From CAG-791 sp963593905 (GTDB taxonomy: Bacteria; Bacillota; Clostridia; Lachnospirales; Lachnospiraceae), in NCBI GenBank assembly GCA_963593905.1, contig CAVBBL010000026.1, positions 1 to 40,195 on the forward strand: a stretch of DNA of 40,195 nt. The letters are read 5' to 3'. Positions 15,139 to 23,831 of the stretch are shown here, one piece after another. Below the pieces are notes generated by a model that did no database searches, was not told the DNA's origin, and saw only the letters and a program-made list of their open reading frames with translations. Each line of letters starts with the position of its first letter. The stretch's first letter is position 1. The translations under genes were made by a program, and so were the position numbers.

Positions 15139-15234
15139 CTATTGAATTTTCTGTTTTTTCTTTCTCTCATTCCTCAGAAAGCTGCCAAAAAACATAAACA
15201 ATGCCGCATAAAACAATCCCATATTGTAGACCAT
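15139..15234 (-). CDS. Possible 31-codon small membrane peptide after purA
   Basis: Between the purA stop and its terminator an open frame encodes one hydrophobic helix followed by a very basic tail (YNMGLFYAALFMFFGSFLRN, then ERKKKQKIQ). The frame is open 12 codons further upstream to a stop. No good ribosome site is seen at ATG 15234; AAAGG lies about 25 bases upstream. It looks protein-like but could be a gene remnant. Confidence 0.25.
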   Translation of the reverse strand: MVYNMGLFYAALFMFFGSFLRNERKKKQKIQ

Positions 15235-15280
15235 ATATCTCGTCTGGGGGATTTTCTTTTTCCTTTGTCAGCGTGCTCTT

Positions 15281-16558
15281 CTAACGATAAATGATGTCAG
15301 AACGGCTGGGGCCATTGCTGATCATGGTGATGGGCATACCCAAATGCTTTTCGATAAACTCCACATACTTGCGGCAATTTTCCGGAAGATCCTCATATTT
15401 CTTGATGCCGCGGATGTCGCACTTCCAGCCCGGCAGCACCTCATAAACCGGCTTCGCCTTCTTCAGTTCGTGGGTAACAGGGAAATCGGTAGTCTGCTTG
15501 CCGTCGATCTCATAGGCTACGCATACCGGAATCTCATCCAGATAGCCCAGAACATCCAATACAGAAAGTGCCACATCTGTAGTGCCCTGAAGACGGCAGC
15601 CATACTTGCTGGCTACGCAGTCATACCATCCCATTCTGCGGGGACGCCCTGTGGTTGCGCCGTACTCGCCGCCGTCGCCGCCGCGTCTGCGCAGCTCATC
15701 AGCCTCCTCACCAAAGATCTCGGAAACGAATTCACCGGCGCCTACGGCAGAGGAGTAAGCCTTGGAAACGGTCACAACCTGCTGGATTGCATAGGGCGGA
15801 ATACCTGCGCCGATGGCACCATAGGCTGCCAGTGTGGAAGAAGAAGTGACCATGGGATAAATGCCGTGATCGGGATCCTTCAGTGTTCCCAACTGTCCCT
15901 CTAACAGAATGGTCTTATTCTCCTTTACAGCCTGTTCTAAGAACAAAGCGGTATCTGCTACGAAGGGAGCCAGGAAATCTCTGTACTCATGCAGGGTCTC
16001 AAGAAGCGCCGCCTGGTCGATGGGATCTCTGTGATACAGGTGCACCAGCAGGGTATCCTTCTGAATGCAGACATTGGCAATCTTCTCTTTTAACACCTCA
16101 TCGTCCTGGAACAGTTCATTGACCTGGAAACCGATCTTTGCATATTTGTCAGAATAAAAAGGCGCGATGCCGGACTTGGTGGAGCCAAAGGATTTGCCCT
16201 TTAATCTTGCCTCCTCACACTCATCGAACAGAATATGATAGGGCATAACGATCTGGCAGCGGCTGGAAATCAGAAGCTTAGGAGCCGGTACGCCCTTGCT
16301 CTCAATATCCTCTAACTCTGCCCTTACTCTGCTTACATCCAATGCTACGCCGTTGCCGATCACATTGGTGATAGACTGGTGAAATACACCGGAAGGAAGA
16401 GTGTGCAGTGCAAATTTGCCATAGTCATTGACGATCGTATGGCCTGCGTTGGCACCGCCCTGGAAACGTACGACGATATCCGCCTGATCTGCCAGCATAT
16501 CTGTGATCTTACCCTTACCTTCATCACCCCAGTTTGCTCCCACTACTGCTTTAACCAT
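15281..16558 (-). CDS. purA: Adenylosuccinate synthetase
   Basis: Joins IMP and aspartate with GTP hydrolysis, the first committed step to AMP. The 425 residues are full length, with the P-loop-like VVGANWGDEGKGK at the N-terminus, the IMP/aspartate loops (GANAGHT, SSRCQIV) and STLAAYGAIGAGIPP and TGRPRRMGW further on. Start MVKAVVG has GGAAGAG a few bases upstream; ATG four codons earlier has no usable ribosome site. It has its own promoter at 16691-16719, separate from purB. Confidence 0.97.
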   Translation of the reverse strand: MVKAVVGANWGDEGKGKITDMLADQADIVVRFQGGANAGHTIVNDYGKFALHTLPSGVFHQSITNVIGNGVALDVSRVRAELEDIESKGVPAPKLLISSRCQIVMPYHILFDECEEARLKGKSFGSTKSGIAPFYSDKYAKIGFQVNELFQDDEVLKEKIANVCIQKDTLLVHLYHRDPIDQAALLETLHEYRDFLAPFVADTALFLEQAVKENKTILLEGQLGTLKDPDHGIYPMVTSSSTLAAYGAIGAGIPPYAIQQVVTVSKAYSSAVGAGEFVSEIFGEEADELRRRGGDGGEYGATTGRPRRMGWYDCVASKYGCRLQGTTDVALSVLDVLGYLDEIPVCVAYEIDGKQTTDFPVTHELKKAKPVYEVLPGWKCDIRGIKKYEDLPENCRKYVEFIEKHLGMPITMISNGPSRSDIIYR

Positions 16559-16690
16559 TGTCTCTTCCATCCCTTCTGCCGGATTCCCGACCGTTTGACT
16601 TTTACGCTCTGCGCAAGAACTCTGCTGCTTCGCCTGCTCTCTTTTGCATTGTCGGGCAAAGTTGCAGTAAAAAACCTTTTTTACAATGAT

Positions 16691-16719
16691 ATTATACGCA
16701 TTTCCATGTTATAAGTAAA
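16691..16719 (-). promoter_or_regulatory. purA promoter
   Basis: TTTACT, 17 bases, TATAAT on the minus strand, giving a leader of about 125 nt. A GTAAAAAA/TTTTTTAC hairpin lies near the predicted 5' end. No known purine riboswitch pattern is visible. Confidence 0.6.
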
Positions 16720-16817
16720 ATCAATATAATTTATATTTGTTATTCTTTCAGATTATAGTTATCATTCGCACGTCAGCCGGAAAAAAAAGCGAGAATGATT
16801 CTTCAAAAATGCAAATC

Positions 16818-16872
16818 AAAAAAAACTGCAGTACTCCCTTCTGTTTTACAGCAAGGGGACTGCAGTTTTTTT
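16818..16872. terminator. Terminator after purB
   Basis: AAACTGCAGT pairs with ACTGCAGTTT, and CCCC pairs with GGG further in. Eight T follow on the minus strand and seven on the plus strand. It begins about 35 bp after the purB stop codon. Confidence 0.9.
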
Positions 16873-16907
16873 AATTACTGACAGGCCATTCTGATCTGTC
16901 AGCCAAT

Positions 16908-18350
16908 TTACACATTGATCTCTGCCTTCACACCCAGAATATCCTTATTTTCCTCCAGGATCGGTGCAATGACCTCTGCCAGGAATTTATCTACCTGGTG
17001 GGGTGCGCAGCCGATGTAGCGACTAGGCTCCATGGACTTCTTTAAATCCTCAAGACTTAAGTTAAAGGCAGGGTCTGCGGCAATAAGCTCCAACAGGTTA
17101 TTATCGAGGCCCTCCTCTTTCACACGCTTGCCGGCTTCCATGGACAGTTCCCGGATTCTCTCATGCAGTTCCTGTCTGTCGCCGCCGGCCTTCACAGCGT
17201 CCATCATGATATTCTCTGTGGCCATGAAAGGAAGCTCTGCCATCAGATGCTTCTCGATTACCTTCGGATAAACCTTCAGTCCGTCTGTGACATTCAGGCA
17301 AAGATCCAGAATGCCGTCGATGGCCAGAAAGCCTTCCGGTACGGAAAGGCGCTTATTAGCAGAATCATCCAGTGTGCGCTCGAACCACTGCGTACCGCTG
17401 GTCACTGCAGGATTGAGTACATCGATCATCACATAACGGGACAGGGAGCAGATACGCTCGCTGCGCATGGGATTGCGCTTATAGGCCATGGCAGAAGAAC
17501 CGATCTGACTCTTTTCAAAGGGCTCCTCTACCTCCTTAAGATGCTGCAGCAGACGAATGTCGGTAGCCATCTTCATGGCAGAGGCAGCGATGCCTCCCAG
17601 TGTATTTAATACAATGGTATCCACCTTTCGGGAATAGGTCTGACCGGATACAGGATAGCAGCCGGAAAAGCCCATTTTTTCTGCAATCATGGGATCTAAG
17701 CTGTCCACCTTGTCAAGATCGCCGTCAAAAAGTTCTAAGAAGGAAGCCTGGGTGCCGGTGGTACCCTTGCTGCCAAGAAGTTTTAAGCTGTCTAATACGT
17801 GCTCCACTTCCTGGAGATCCAAACAGAATTCCTGCATCCAAAGGGTTGCTCTCTTGCCCACCGTGGTAGGCTGTGCCGGCTGGAAATGCGTAAACCCGAG
17901 GGTAGGCTGCGCCTTGTACTCCTGCGCAAACTTAGCCAGCTCTGCCAGCACATTGATCAGCTTTCTGCGCACCAGACGCAGTGCCTCCCGCATGATGATG
18001 ATATCTGTATTATCTCCCACATAGCAGCTGGTAGCCCCCAGATGGATGATTCCTTTGGCCTTGGGGCACTGCAGACCATAGGCATAGACATGGCTCATGA
18101 CATCATGGCGCACTACTTTCTCCCGCGCTTTTGCCTCTTCGTAATTGATGTCCTCTGCATGGGCCTTCAGCTCATCGATCTGTTCCTGGGTGATGTCAAG
18201 TCCTAATTCCTTCTCCGTCTCTGCCAGTGCGATCCAGAGCTTTCTCCAGGTAGTGAATTTCATATCCGGCGAAAAAATGTACTGCATCTCTCTGCTGGCA
18301 TATCGCTCTGAGAGCGGGCTCACGTATTTGTCATTATTCATAGTATTCAT
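16908..18350 (-). CDS. purB: Adenylosuccinate lyase
   Basis: Cleaves SAICAR to AICAR and adenylosuccinate to AMP, so it acts twice in purine synthesis. The 480 residues carry the fumarase/aspartase superfamily signature SSAMAYKRNPMRSERI with its catalytic serine, and TSCYVGDNTD and GTTGTQASF segments. The start is ambiguous. ATG 18350 is chosen for its GGAG three bases upstream. ATG 18341 (12 bases away) is the alternative, and the frame also opens further upstream over the purF end. It follows purF by about 20 bp in the same operon. Confidence 0.95.
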   Translation of the reverse strand: MNTMNNDKYVSPLSERYASREMQYIFSPDMKFTTWRKLWIALAETEKELGLDITQEQIDELKAHAEDINYEEAKAREKVVRHDVMSHVYAYGLQCPKAKGIIHLGATSCYVGDNTDIIIMREALRLVRRKLINVLAELAKFAQEYKAQPTLGFTHFQPAQPTTVGKRATLWMQEFCLDLQEVEHVLDSLKLLGSKGTTGTQASFLELFDGDLDKVDSLDPMIAEKMGFSGCYPVSGQTYSRKVDTIVLNTLGGIAASAMKMATDIRLLQHLKEVEEPFEKSQIGSSAMAYKRNPMRSERICSLSRYVMIDVLNPAVTSGTQWFERTLDDSANKRLSVPEGFLAIDGILDLCLNVTDGLKVYPKVIEKHLMAELPFMATENIMMDAVKAGGDRQELHERIRELSMEAGKRVKEEGLDNNLLELIAADPAFNLSLEDLKKSMEPSRYIGCAPHQVDKFLAEVIAPILEENKDILGVKAEINV

Positions 18351-18372
18351 TATCTCCATTCCACATTCTCGA

Positions 18373-19875
18373 CTATTCATGGCCTTCTTTGCCCTGACAG
18401 GCATTGCCCCGGTGCAGGCCGTCCCACTTCTCGACCTCGCCCCGGATATCCTCCGTCGGCGGATCCATGGGATATTCCCCGGTAAAGCATCCCTTGCAGA
18501 TAGAGAGCTTACCCTCCACCATCTCTTCCAGACGGGAAATCTCCAGATAAGCCAGGGTATCCGCTCCGATGATTTGACGAATTTGCTCTACAGAGCGGTT
18601 ATACGCGATCAACTGCTCTCTGGCCGGTACATCGGTACCGAAATAACAGGGCCACAAAAAAGGCGGTGAGCTCACTCGCATGTGTACTTCTTTGGCGCCG
18701 GCTTCCCGGAGCATGCGCACGATGCGGTCAGAAGTGGTGCCCCGGACGATGGAATCATCGATCATGATGACGCGTTTACCTTCCACCGCATCCCGAAGGG
18801 CATTTAGCTTCACCTGAACGCTGTTTTCTCTGGATCGCTGGTTCGGCTTGATAAAGGTACGTCCTATGTACGCATTTTTTACAAAAGCCTGTCCATAGGG
18901 GATGCCGGACTGCATGGCATAACCTAATGCTGCGCAGTTGCCGGATTCCGGCACGCCCACCACCAGATCGGCTTCCACCGGAGAATCCATCGCCAGAAAC
19001 TTACCTGCCAGGATACGGGCATTGTAGACGCTGATGCCGTCTATGTAGCTGTCCGGTCTGGCAAAATAAATATACTCAAAAATACAGGAACCCTGTTTTG
19101 CCTTTGGAATACAATGTGAACAGTCGCTCTTAAGACCGCCGTCCGCAGAGATCGTCACAATCTCTCCCGGCAGCACATCCCGCACAAACTCTGCGCCCAC
19201 TGTATCAAGCGCGCAGGTCTCGGACGCCAAAATCCAGGTATTCTCCCGGCGACCGATGCACAGCGGCCGAAATCCAAAGGGATCTCTGGCACCGATGAGC
19301 TTGCGGGGCGACATGACAATCAGGGAATAAGCACCCTTGATCTTCATCATAGCGCGTCCCACTGCCTCTTCTACACTTTTGCAGTTCAGACGCTCTCTGG
19401 CAATGTGATAGGCAATGACCTCCGAATCAATGGTGGTCTGAAAGATAGCACCCGTGTACTCCAATTCGTGACGCAGCTCTCCGGCATTGATCAGGTTGCC
19501 GTTGTGTGCCATACCCAGAGCACCCTTTACATAATTGATGACCAGAGGCTGGGCATTTTCGCGAGTGGAACTGCCGGCGGTGGAATATCGCACATGACCT
19601 ACGCCGATATCACCCTTTAATTTTTCCAGTACCTCCGGATTGAAATTCTCGTTGACCAGCCCCATATCCTTGTGACTGATCACCTTTCCCTTAGGGCCAT
19701 TGGTATCGCTGACAGCAATACCGCAGCTCTCCTGTCCGCGATGCTGCAGTGCCAGCAATCCGTAATAGATCGTTCTGGCTACTTCCTGTCCCCCATCCAG
19801 GTCATAGGCGCCAAAGACGCCGCACTCCTCGCCCAGACTGTCATCCTGCTGCAGTTGTATACTCAATTCTTCCAT
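18373..19875 (-). CDS. purF: Amidophosphoribosyltransferase
   Basis: First step of purine synthesis: PRPP plus glutamine gives phosphoribosylamine. The N-terminal glutaminase has nucleophile C18 in GEECGVFG, exposed after removal of a 17-residue propeptide as in the Bacillus type. HRGQESCGI and the PRTase site VIMIDDSIVRGTTSDR follow. CKGC near the C-terminus, together with cysteines in QGSC and WPCYFG, fits the 4Fe-4S binding set of the Bacillus-type enzyme. It is oxygen-sensitive in that family. The start has GAGGTAGGA upstream, supplied by the hairpin repeat at 19880-19946. Confidence 0.97.
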   Translation of the reverse strand: MEELSIQLQQDDSLGEECGVFGAYDLDGGQEVARTIYYGLLALQHRGQESCGIAVSDTNGPKGKVISHKDMGLVNENFNPEVLEKLKGDIGVGHVRYSTAGSSTRENAQPLVINYVKGALGMAHNGNLINAGELRHELEYTGAIFQTTIDSEVIAYHIARERLNCKSVEEAVGRAMMKIKGAYSLIVMSPRKLIGARDPFGFRPLCIGRRENTWILASETCALDTVGAEFVRDVLPGEIVTISADGGLKSDCSHCIPKAKQGSCIFEYIYFARPDSYIDGISVYNARILAGKFLAMDSPVEADLVVGVPESGNCAALGYAMQSGIPYGQAFVKNAYIGRTFIKPNQRSRENSVQVKLNALRDAVEGKRVIMIDDSIVRGTTSDRIVRMLREAGAKEVHMRVSSPPFLWPCYFGTDVPAREQLIAYNRSVEQIRQIIGADTLAYLEISRLEEMVEGKLSICKGCFTGEYPMDPPTEDIRGEVEKWDGLHRGNACQGKEGHE

Positions 19876-19879
19876 TCCT

Positions 19880-19946
19880 ACCTCACTATGCCACAGCTTG
19901 CTGTGGCTACGCGAAGAGAATTTCGCGCAGGCGAATTCTCCGATAC
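19880..19946 (-). repeat. Modular hairpin repeat, A+B copy upstream of purF
   Basis: Module A is GCCACAGC/GCTGTGGC with a two-base loop (19890-19897/19900-19907). Module B pairs GGAGAATTCG with CGAAATTCTC. Compared with the other A stems (GCCGCAAT/ATTGCGGC), three base pairs have changed on both strands, which keeps the stem. GTGAGGTAGG follows and is the purF ribosome site. A strong extra hairpin (GGCTGCCC/GGGCAGCC, about 20014-20033) lies between this copy and the purC stop. Confidence 0.8.
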
Positions 19947-20044
19947 AATCCTTTTACGCAAACACAGCGGCCGCCCGATATAGAACCGGACGGTCGCCTG
20001 CATGCTCTCCAAGGCTGCCCCGCAGGGCAGCCACATTATACTGA

Positions 20045-20752
20045 TTAATCAAGACCCAGTCTCTTAAACACTTCATTATAGGCCTCTTCCACATTGCCCA
20101 GGTCACGGCGGAAACGGTCCTTATCTAACTTCTCATTGGTATTTACATCCCACAGACGGCAGGTGTCGGGAGAAATCTCATCTGCCAGAAGGATCTGATC
20201 ATGGAAACGGCCAAACTCGATCTTAAAGTCGATGAGCTTGATGCCGGCCTGCAGGAAGTACTCCTTTAAGACATCATTTACCTTGAAGGCATACTCTTTG
20301 ATCTTGTCAATCTCTTCCCAGGTAGCCAGATCTAATGCTCTCGCAAAATAGCTGTTGATCAGCGGATCGCCCAGATCGTCATTCTTATAGGAAAACTCAA
20401 TGGTAGGCTCAGTGAACTGGGTTCCCTCCGGTACACCCAGTCTCTTGGAAAAACTGCCAGCTGCCACATTGCGGATGATAACCTCCAAAGGTACGATCTC
20501 CACTCTCTTTACAGCAGTCTCTCTGTCGGAAAGCTGCTCCACGTAGTGTGTCGGCACACCCTTGGTCTCCATGACCTGCATGATCTTGTTGGTCATCTTA
20601 TTGTTGATCACACCCTTGCCTACAATGGTGCCCTTTTTAAGGCCATTGAATGCGGTAGCGTCATCCTTGTAATCCACGATGACGATATCCGGATCCTCGG
20701 TAGCATAAACCTTCTTTGCCTTGCCTTCGTAGAGCTGCTCTTTCTTTTCCAT
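20045..20752 (-). CDS. purC: SAICAR synthetase
   Basis: Adds aspartate to CAIR in purine synthesis. The 235 residues match the Firmicute length, with QLYEGKAKKVYATEDPD, the ATP-binding segment DDATAFNG, and the ELP-like EVIIRNVAAGSFSKRLG and LIDFKIEFGR motifs. ATG 20752 has AGGAGG nine bases upstream; TTG one codon earlier is also possible. It lies about 90 bp after the ABC ATPase gene and begins the purC-purF-purB run. Confidence 0.97.
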   Translation of the reverse strand: MEKKEQLYEGKAKKVYATEDPDIVIVDYKDDATAFNGLKKGTIVGKGVINNKMTNKIMQVMETKGVPTHYVEQLSDRETAVKRVEIVPLEVIIRNVAAGSFSKRLGVPEGTQFTEPTIEFSYKNDDLGDPLINSYFARALDLATWEEIDKIKEYAFKVNDVLKEYFLQAGIKLIDFKIEFGRFHDQILLADEISPDTCRLWDVNTNEKLDKDRFRRDLGNVEEAYNEVFKRLGLD

Positions 20753-20778
20753 CAAACTGATCCTCCTTGAGAATATAT

Positions 20779-20830
20779 CTGTTTATACTGCTCATACCAG
20801 AAAAGCTGATACAGTCCATAGTATAAACAG
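20779..20830 (-). promoter_or_regulatory. Structured leader upstream of purC
   Basis: A perfect 10-bp inverted repeat, CTGTTTATAC and GTATAAACAG, encloses 32 bases. An inner stem GTATCAG/CTGGTAT (with wobbles) lies within them. It fills the gap between the ABC ATPase gene and the purC ribosome site. It could be a protein operator or an RNA switch; it does not match purine, PRPP or folate riboswitch patterns that I know. Confidence 0.5.
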
Positions 20831-20844
20831 GAATACAAATCGCG

Positions 20845-21597
20845 TCAAACCGTAAATTTACCAATAAATTCTCTGACACGGGCATCCTTTGTGGCAAATA
20901 ATTCCTCAGGACTGCCCTGTGCACGGATAAAACCGTCCTCCAAAAAGATAATGCGATCTGATAATTCTCTGGCAAACTGCATCTCATGGGTGACAATGAT
21001 CATAGTCATATGCTGCGCTGCCAGATCCTTGATAACCTTTAATACCTCCGCTGTCAGCTCCGGATCCAGCGCAGAAGTGGGCTCATCAAAGAAAAGCAGC
21101 TTTGGCTTTAAAGCCAAAGCTCTGGCAATGGAGACACGCTGACATTGTCCGCCGGAGAGCTGAAAAGGATAGGCATCGGCCTTTTCCGCCAGTCCCAGCT
21201 TTGTCAGAAGCTCTCTCGCATAAGCCTCTGCCTCTTTAGGAGACTCTCCTGCCAATACCGCCGGCTCCGTGATATTTTTCAGCACGGAGTAATGGGGAAA
21301 CAGATTGAAGCTCTGGAATACCAGACCGAAGCACCGTCTGATTTCCTTAAGTTCTGCCTTGGGAGCATAGACACAATGTCCGTTTTCCTCATGGGCTGCC
21401 ACCTTATCCAGATATTGCAAACTGCCGCCGTCCATAGTCTCCAGCATGGTGGCACATCGAAGGAGCGTAGACTTGCCGGATCCGGAGGGACCGATGATGG
21501 AGACCACTTCCCCCTCGGCCACGGACAAAGAGACATCCTTCAAGACACCCGTGCCGTCAAATGCTTTTTTGATATGGTTGATTTCCAATATATTCAT
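20845..21597 (-). CDS. Polar amino acid ABC transporter, ATPase
   Basis: Powers import of a polar amino acid with the permease and binding protein encoded just upstream. The 250 residues have Walker A GPSGSGKST, Q-loop FQSFNLFPH, signature LSGGQCQRVSIARAL, Walker B LLFFDEPTSALD and the switch histidine in VTHEM. Start MNILEINHIKKAFD has AAAGGA about ten bases upstream. It is the third gene of a binding protein, permease, ATPase operon. The GlnQ/HisP/TcyN class is clear but the substrate is not. Confidence 0.95.
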   Translation of the reverse strand: MNILEINHIKKAFDGTGVLKDVSLSVAEGEVVSIIGPSGSGKSTLLRCATMLETMDGGSLQYLDKVAAHEENGHCVYAPKAELKEIRRCFGLVFQSFNLFPHYSVLKNITEPAVLAGESPKEAEAYARELLTKLGLAEKADAYPFQLSGGQCQRVSIARALALKPKLLFFDEPTSALDPELTAEVLKVIKDLAAQHMTMIIVTHEMQFARELSDRIIFLEDGFIRAQGSPEELFATKDARVREFIGKFTV

Positions 21598-21689
21598 CTG
21601 GCTATTATCCTTTCTCTGTCCCACTCTTCCTCTGCCCTGCAGCATACCAAGTAAGCTGACCGGAAATGTTAAAAGACATCGCGCACTCT

Positions 21690-22343
21690 TTACCCTCTGT
21701 AATAAGCATAATGCTTCTCCAGTCTCTGCATCACCCAGGCCACCAGAAGGTTAAAGATATAATAAAAGACGCCTGCCACCATAAGGGGCATGATATTGGT
21801 TTCCTTGGCAGCGATCTGCTTGGCAATGGTAAACATCTCCGCTGTAGCAATAACAAAGGCCAGAGAGGTATCCTTGACCAGCGTGATCACCTCATTGGTG
21901 ACGGGAGGCAGAATTCGCTTAAAGACCTGCGGCAGGATGATCCGGAAAAAAGTCTGTGCCTTGCTGTAGCCCAATACCTTGGCTGCCTCATACTGTCCCA
22001 CCGGGATGCTCTCAATGCCGGAACGATAGATTTCCGCAAAATAAGCTGCATAATTCATGGCAAAGGCAATAATCACCGCAATAAAGCGATAGCCGGAGGA
22101 AATTCTGATGCCAAACACATAGTACGGTGCGAAATAAACACAAATCAGCTGCAGCATAAGCGGCGTGCCGCGCATAATGGAAATATAAATCTTCATCAGT
22201 AGCGAGAGAATCTTCGCTCTGCTCATGCGAAGCAGCGCCACAGCCAGACCGAGAGGCATGGAAAAAACAAGGGTCAGCACAAAAATAAGTACCGTCGTCC
22301 CCATGCCTTCCATTAACTGTGCAACAATTGTTCCCAGTGTCAT
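21690..22343 (-). CDS. Polar amino acid ABC transporter, permease
   Basis: Inner-membrane subunit of the HisMQ type, 217 residues with about five helices. The EAA loop is EAAKVLGYSKAQTFFRIILPQVFKRILPP and the family segment is MRGTPLMLQL. Start MTLGTIV has GGAGGG seven bases upstream. An intergenic stretch of 322 bp, full of hairpins, separates it from the binding-protein gene and probably lowers its expression relative to that gene. Confidence 0.95.
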   Translation of the reverse strand: MTLGTIVAQLMEGMGTTVLIFVLTLVFSMPLGLAVALLRMSRAKILSLLMKIYISIMRGTPLMLQLICVYFAPYYVFGIRISSGYRFIAVIIAFAMNYAAYFAEIYRSGIESIPVGQYEAAKVLGYSKAQTFFRIILPQVFKRILPPVTNEVITLVKDTSLAFVIATAEMFTIAKQIAAKETNIMPLMVAGVFYYIFNLLVAWVMQRLEKHYAYYRG

Positions 22344-22665
22344 AAATATCCCTCCATGTTGGACTTTGTAATCGCGCAAGGATGCCTGTGGCATCCTTGC
22401 AATGACTTAAAATAACTCCGTCATTTTAAGTCATTTTACCTCCATGTCGCAGCTTGTCTGCGACAACTCTGCTGTGGTTGCTTGTCTTTCTCTTATCCGC
22501 AAGAATACCCCGCCGGGTTTTGAGGCCCGGCGAGGCCTAGACGGCTGCATCCGATCCAGTGTTATCTTTATCGGATGCAGCCAATTTTTTATTCTCTGTC
22601 AGTTTACGCAGTTATCATCTTCGCTTCCCTGCGCGTTCTTTCAGATCTGCTGTCCATATTTCCGC
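22344..22665 (-). repeat. Hairpin-rich intercistronic region between binding protein and permease
   Basis: Five strong stems follow in minus-strand order: 22543-22555/22570-22582 (13 bp, perfect), the CTCGCCGGG/CCCGGCGGGG hairpin (22508-22536), and 22445-22465 (TGTCGCAG/CTGCGACA). Then come 22401-22413/22423-22435 (13 bp, perfect) and 22376-22386/22390-22400 (11 bp, perfect). The third resembles module A of the hairpin repeat and is followed by ATGGAGGTAAAATG, a ribosome site leading only to a two-codon frame. No U-tract follows on the minus strand, so these look like mRNA 3'-end stabilisers rather than terminators. Confidence 0.7.
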
Positions 22666-23655
22666 TTATTCTGCAGTTTCCTCTGTGGCTGTATCCTCTG
22701 CAGAAGCGGCCTCTTCAGAAGTCTCCTCAGCAGCTTCCTCTACAGCTGTGCCTTCATCGGCCACGTCGCCTCTGCCTGCCACATAAAGACTCTCCGGCAC
22801 GCCGTAGTCTGCATACTTCTCTGCAATCTTTTGCACAGTACCGTCATCGAACATGTCATTTAAGGTATCCTGTACCTTGTCACGCAGTTCTGTATTGCCC
22901 AGCTTAAATCCTACTGCATACTGCTCGGTGGAAAGCTGCTCGGTAAGAATCTCGAACTTATCGGACTTATCAGCGATCTGATAATTGGCCACACCTACGT
23001 CAATAGCCACAGCGTCCAGTGCACCCTGCTCCAGATCCATGAAAGCGGTATTGTAATCTGCATACTGGGTCAGACTGCCAAAAGTAGCTGCCAGCTCTGC
23101 CTGATCACCCTCTAAGGCTGCCAGCGCGCTGGAATCCTTCTGTACACCCACATTCTTGCCTGCCAGATCCTTCAGTGCGGAAATGCCTGCATCTGTGGGA
23201 ACAACAACTACCTGGGAGTTATCGATATAAGGCTCTGTCCAGGTGTAGGAATCTTCTCTGCCGTTCATGGTAAAGCCGTTCCAGATGCAGTCGATAGCAC
23301 CGGAATCAAGCTCTGCGTCCTTGGCATCCCAGTCGATAGGCTGCTTTACCAGCGTCCATCCATTGCGGTCGCATACTTCCTGCGCCAGCTCTAAGTCAAA
23401 GCCGGTGTACTCTCCATTGTCATCCATGTAGCCGTAAGGCGGGAATTCCGCATCAAAGCCGACTGTAAAAGTCGTGCCGTCGGTACTCTCTGCCTCTGCA
23501 GCATCCTCTGTGCTCTCCTCAGCAGCAGCTTCCTCTGTAGCCTCTGCGGTCTCTACAGAGCCGGTATCTGCGGTGCTGTCTGCAGAAGAGCCGCAGCCTG
23601 TCAGCATAGTGGCCGCCATAGCCAGTCCCATGAACATAACGATTGCTTTTTTCAT
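22666..23655 (-). CDS. Polar amino acid ABC transporter, solute-binding lipoprotein
   Basis: Membrane-anchored extracellular receptor of the cluster 3 amino acid binding family. Its 329 residues begin with a lipoprotein signal (MLTGCGSS, acylated C21). The binding core is GFDAEFPPYGYMDDNGEYTGFDLELAQEVCDRNGW to EKYADYGVPESLY. Unusual are an acidic Ala/Glu/Thr/Ser linker between C21 and the core and a similar acidic tail of about 45 residues after it. AGGAGG is five bases before ATG; the longer frame to 23700 is not used. It has its own promoter with a palindrome just downstream. Confidence 0.94.
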   Translation of the reverse strand: MKKAIVMFMGLAMAATMLTGCGSSADSTADTGSVETAEATEEAAAEESTEDAAEAESTDGTTFTVGFDAEFPPYGYMDDNGEYTGFDLELAQEVCDRNGWTLVKQPIDWDAKDAELDSGAIDCIWNGFTMNGREDSYTWTEPYIDNSQVVVVPTDAGISALKDLAGKNVGVQKDSSALAALEGDQAELAATFGSLTQYADYNTAFMDLEQGALDAVAIDVGVANYQIADKSDKFEILTEQLSTEQYAVGFKLGNTELRDKVQDTLNDMFDDGTVQKIAEKYADYGVPESLYVAGRGDVADEGTAVEEAAEETSEEAASAEDTATEETAE

Positions 23656-23797
23656 AATATCCTCCTGTTTTGCAGGCGCTGTGCGAGAAGAAAAACGCAA
23701 AACAAATCTCAGAATTACAGATGCAAACTTTCATTTGACTTGCGATTACTCCGTGCTTAACGCTTTACGTCCCGCGCCGGCAGCTTTAATGATTTAT

Positions 23798-23817
23798 CAG
23801 TTTAGCACACTAAACTG
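23798..23817 (-). promoter_or_regulatory. Palindromic operator candidate of the ABC operon
   Basis: The 20-base perfect palindrome CAGTTTAGTGTGCTAAACTG has 8-bp arms and a 4-bp centre. It lies about 8-28 bases downstream of the predicted transcription start, a classic repressor position. I cannot assign the regulator. Confidence 0.5.
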
Positions 23818-23831
23818 AATTCGGATATCAT

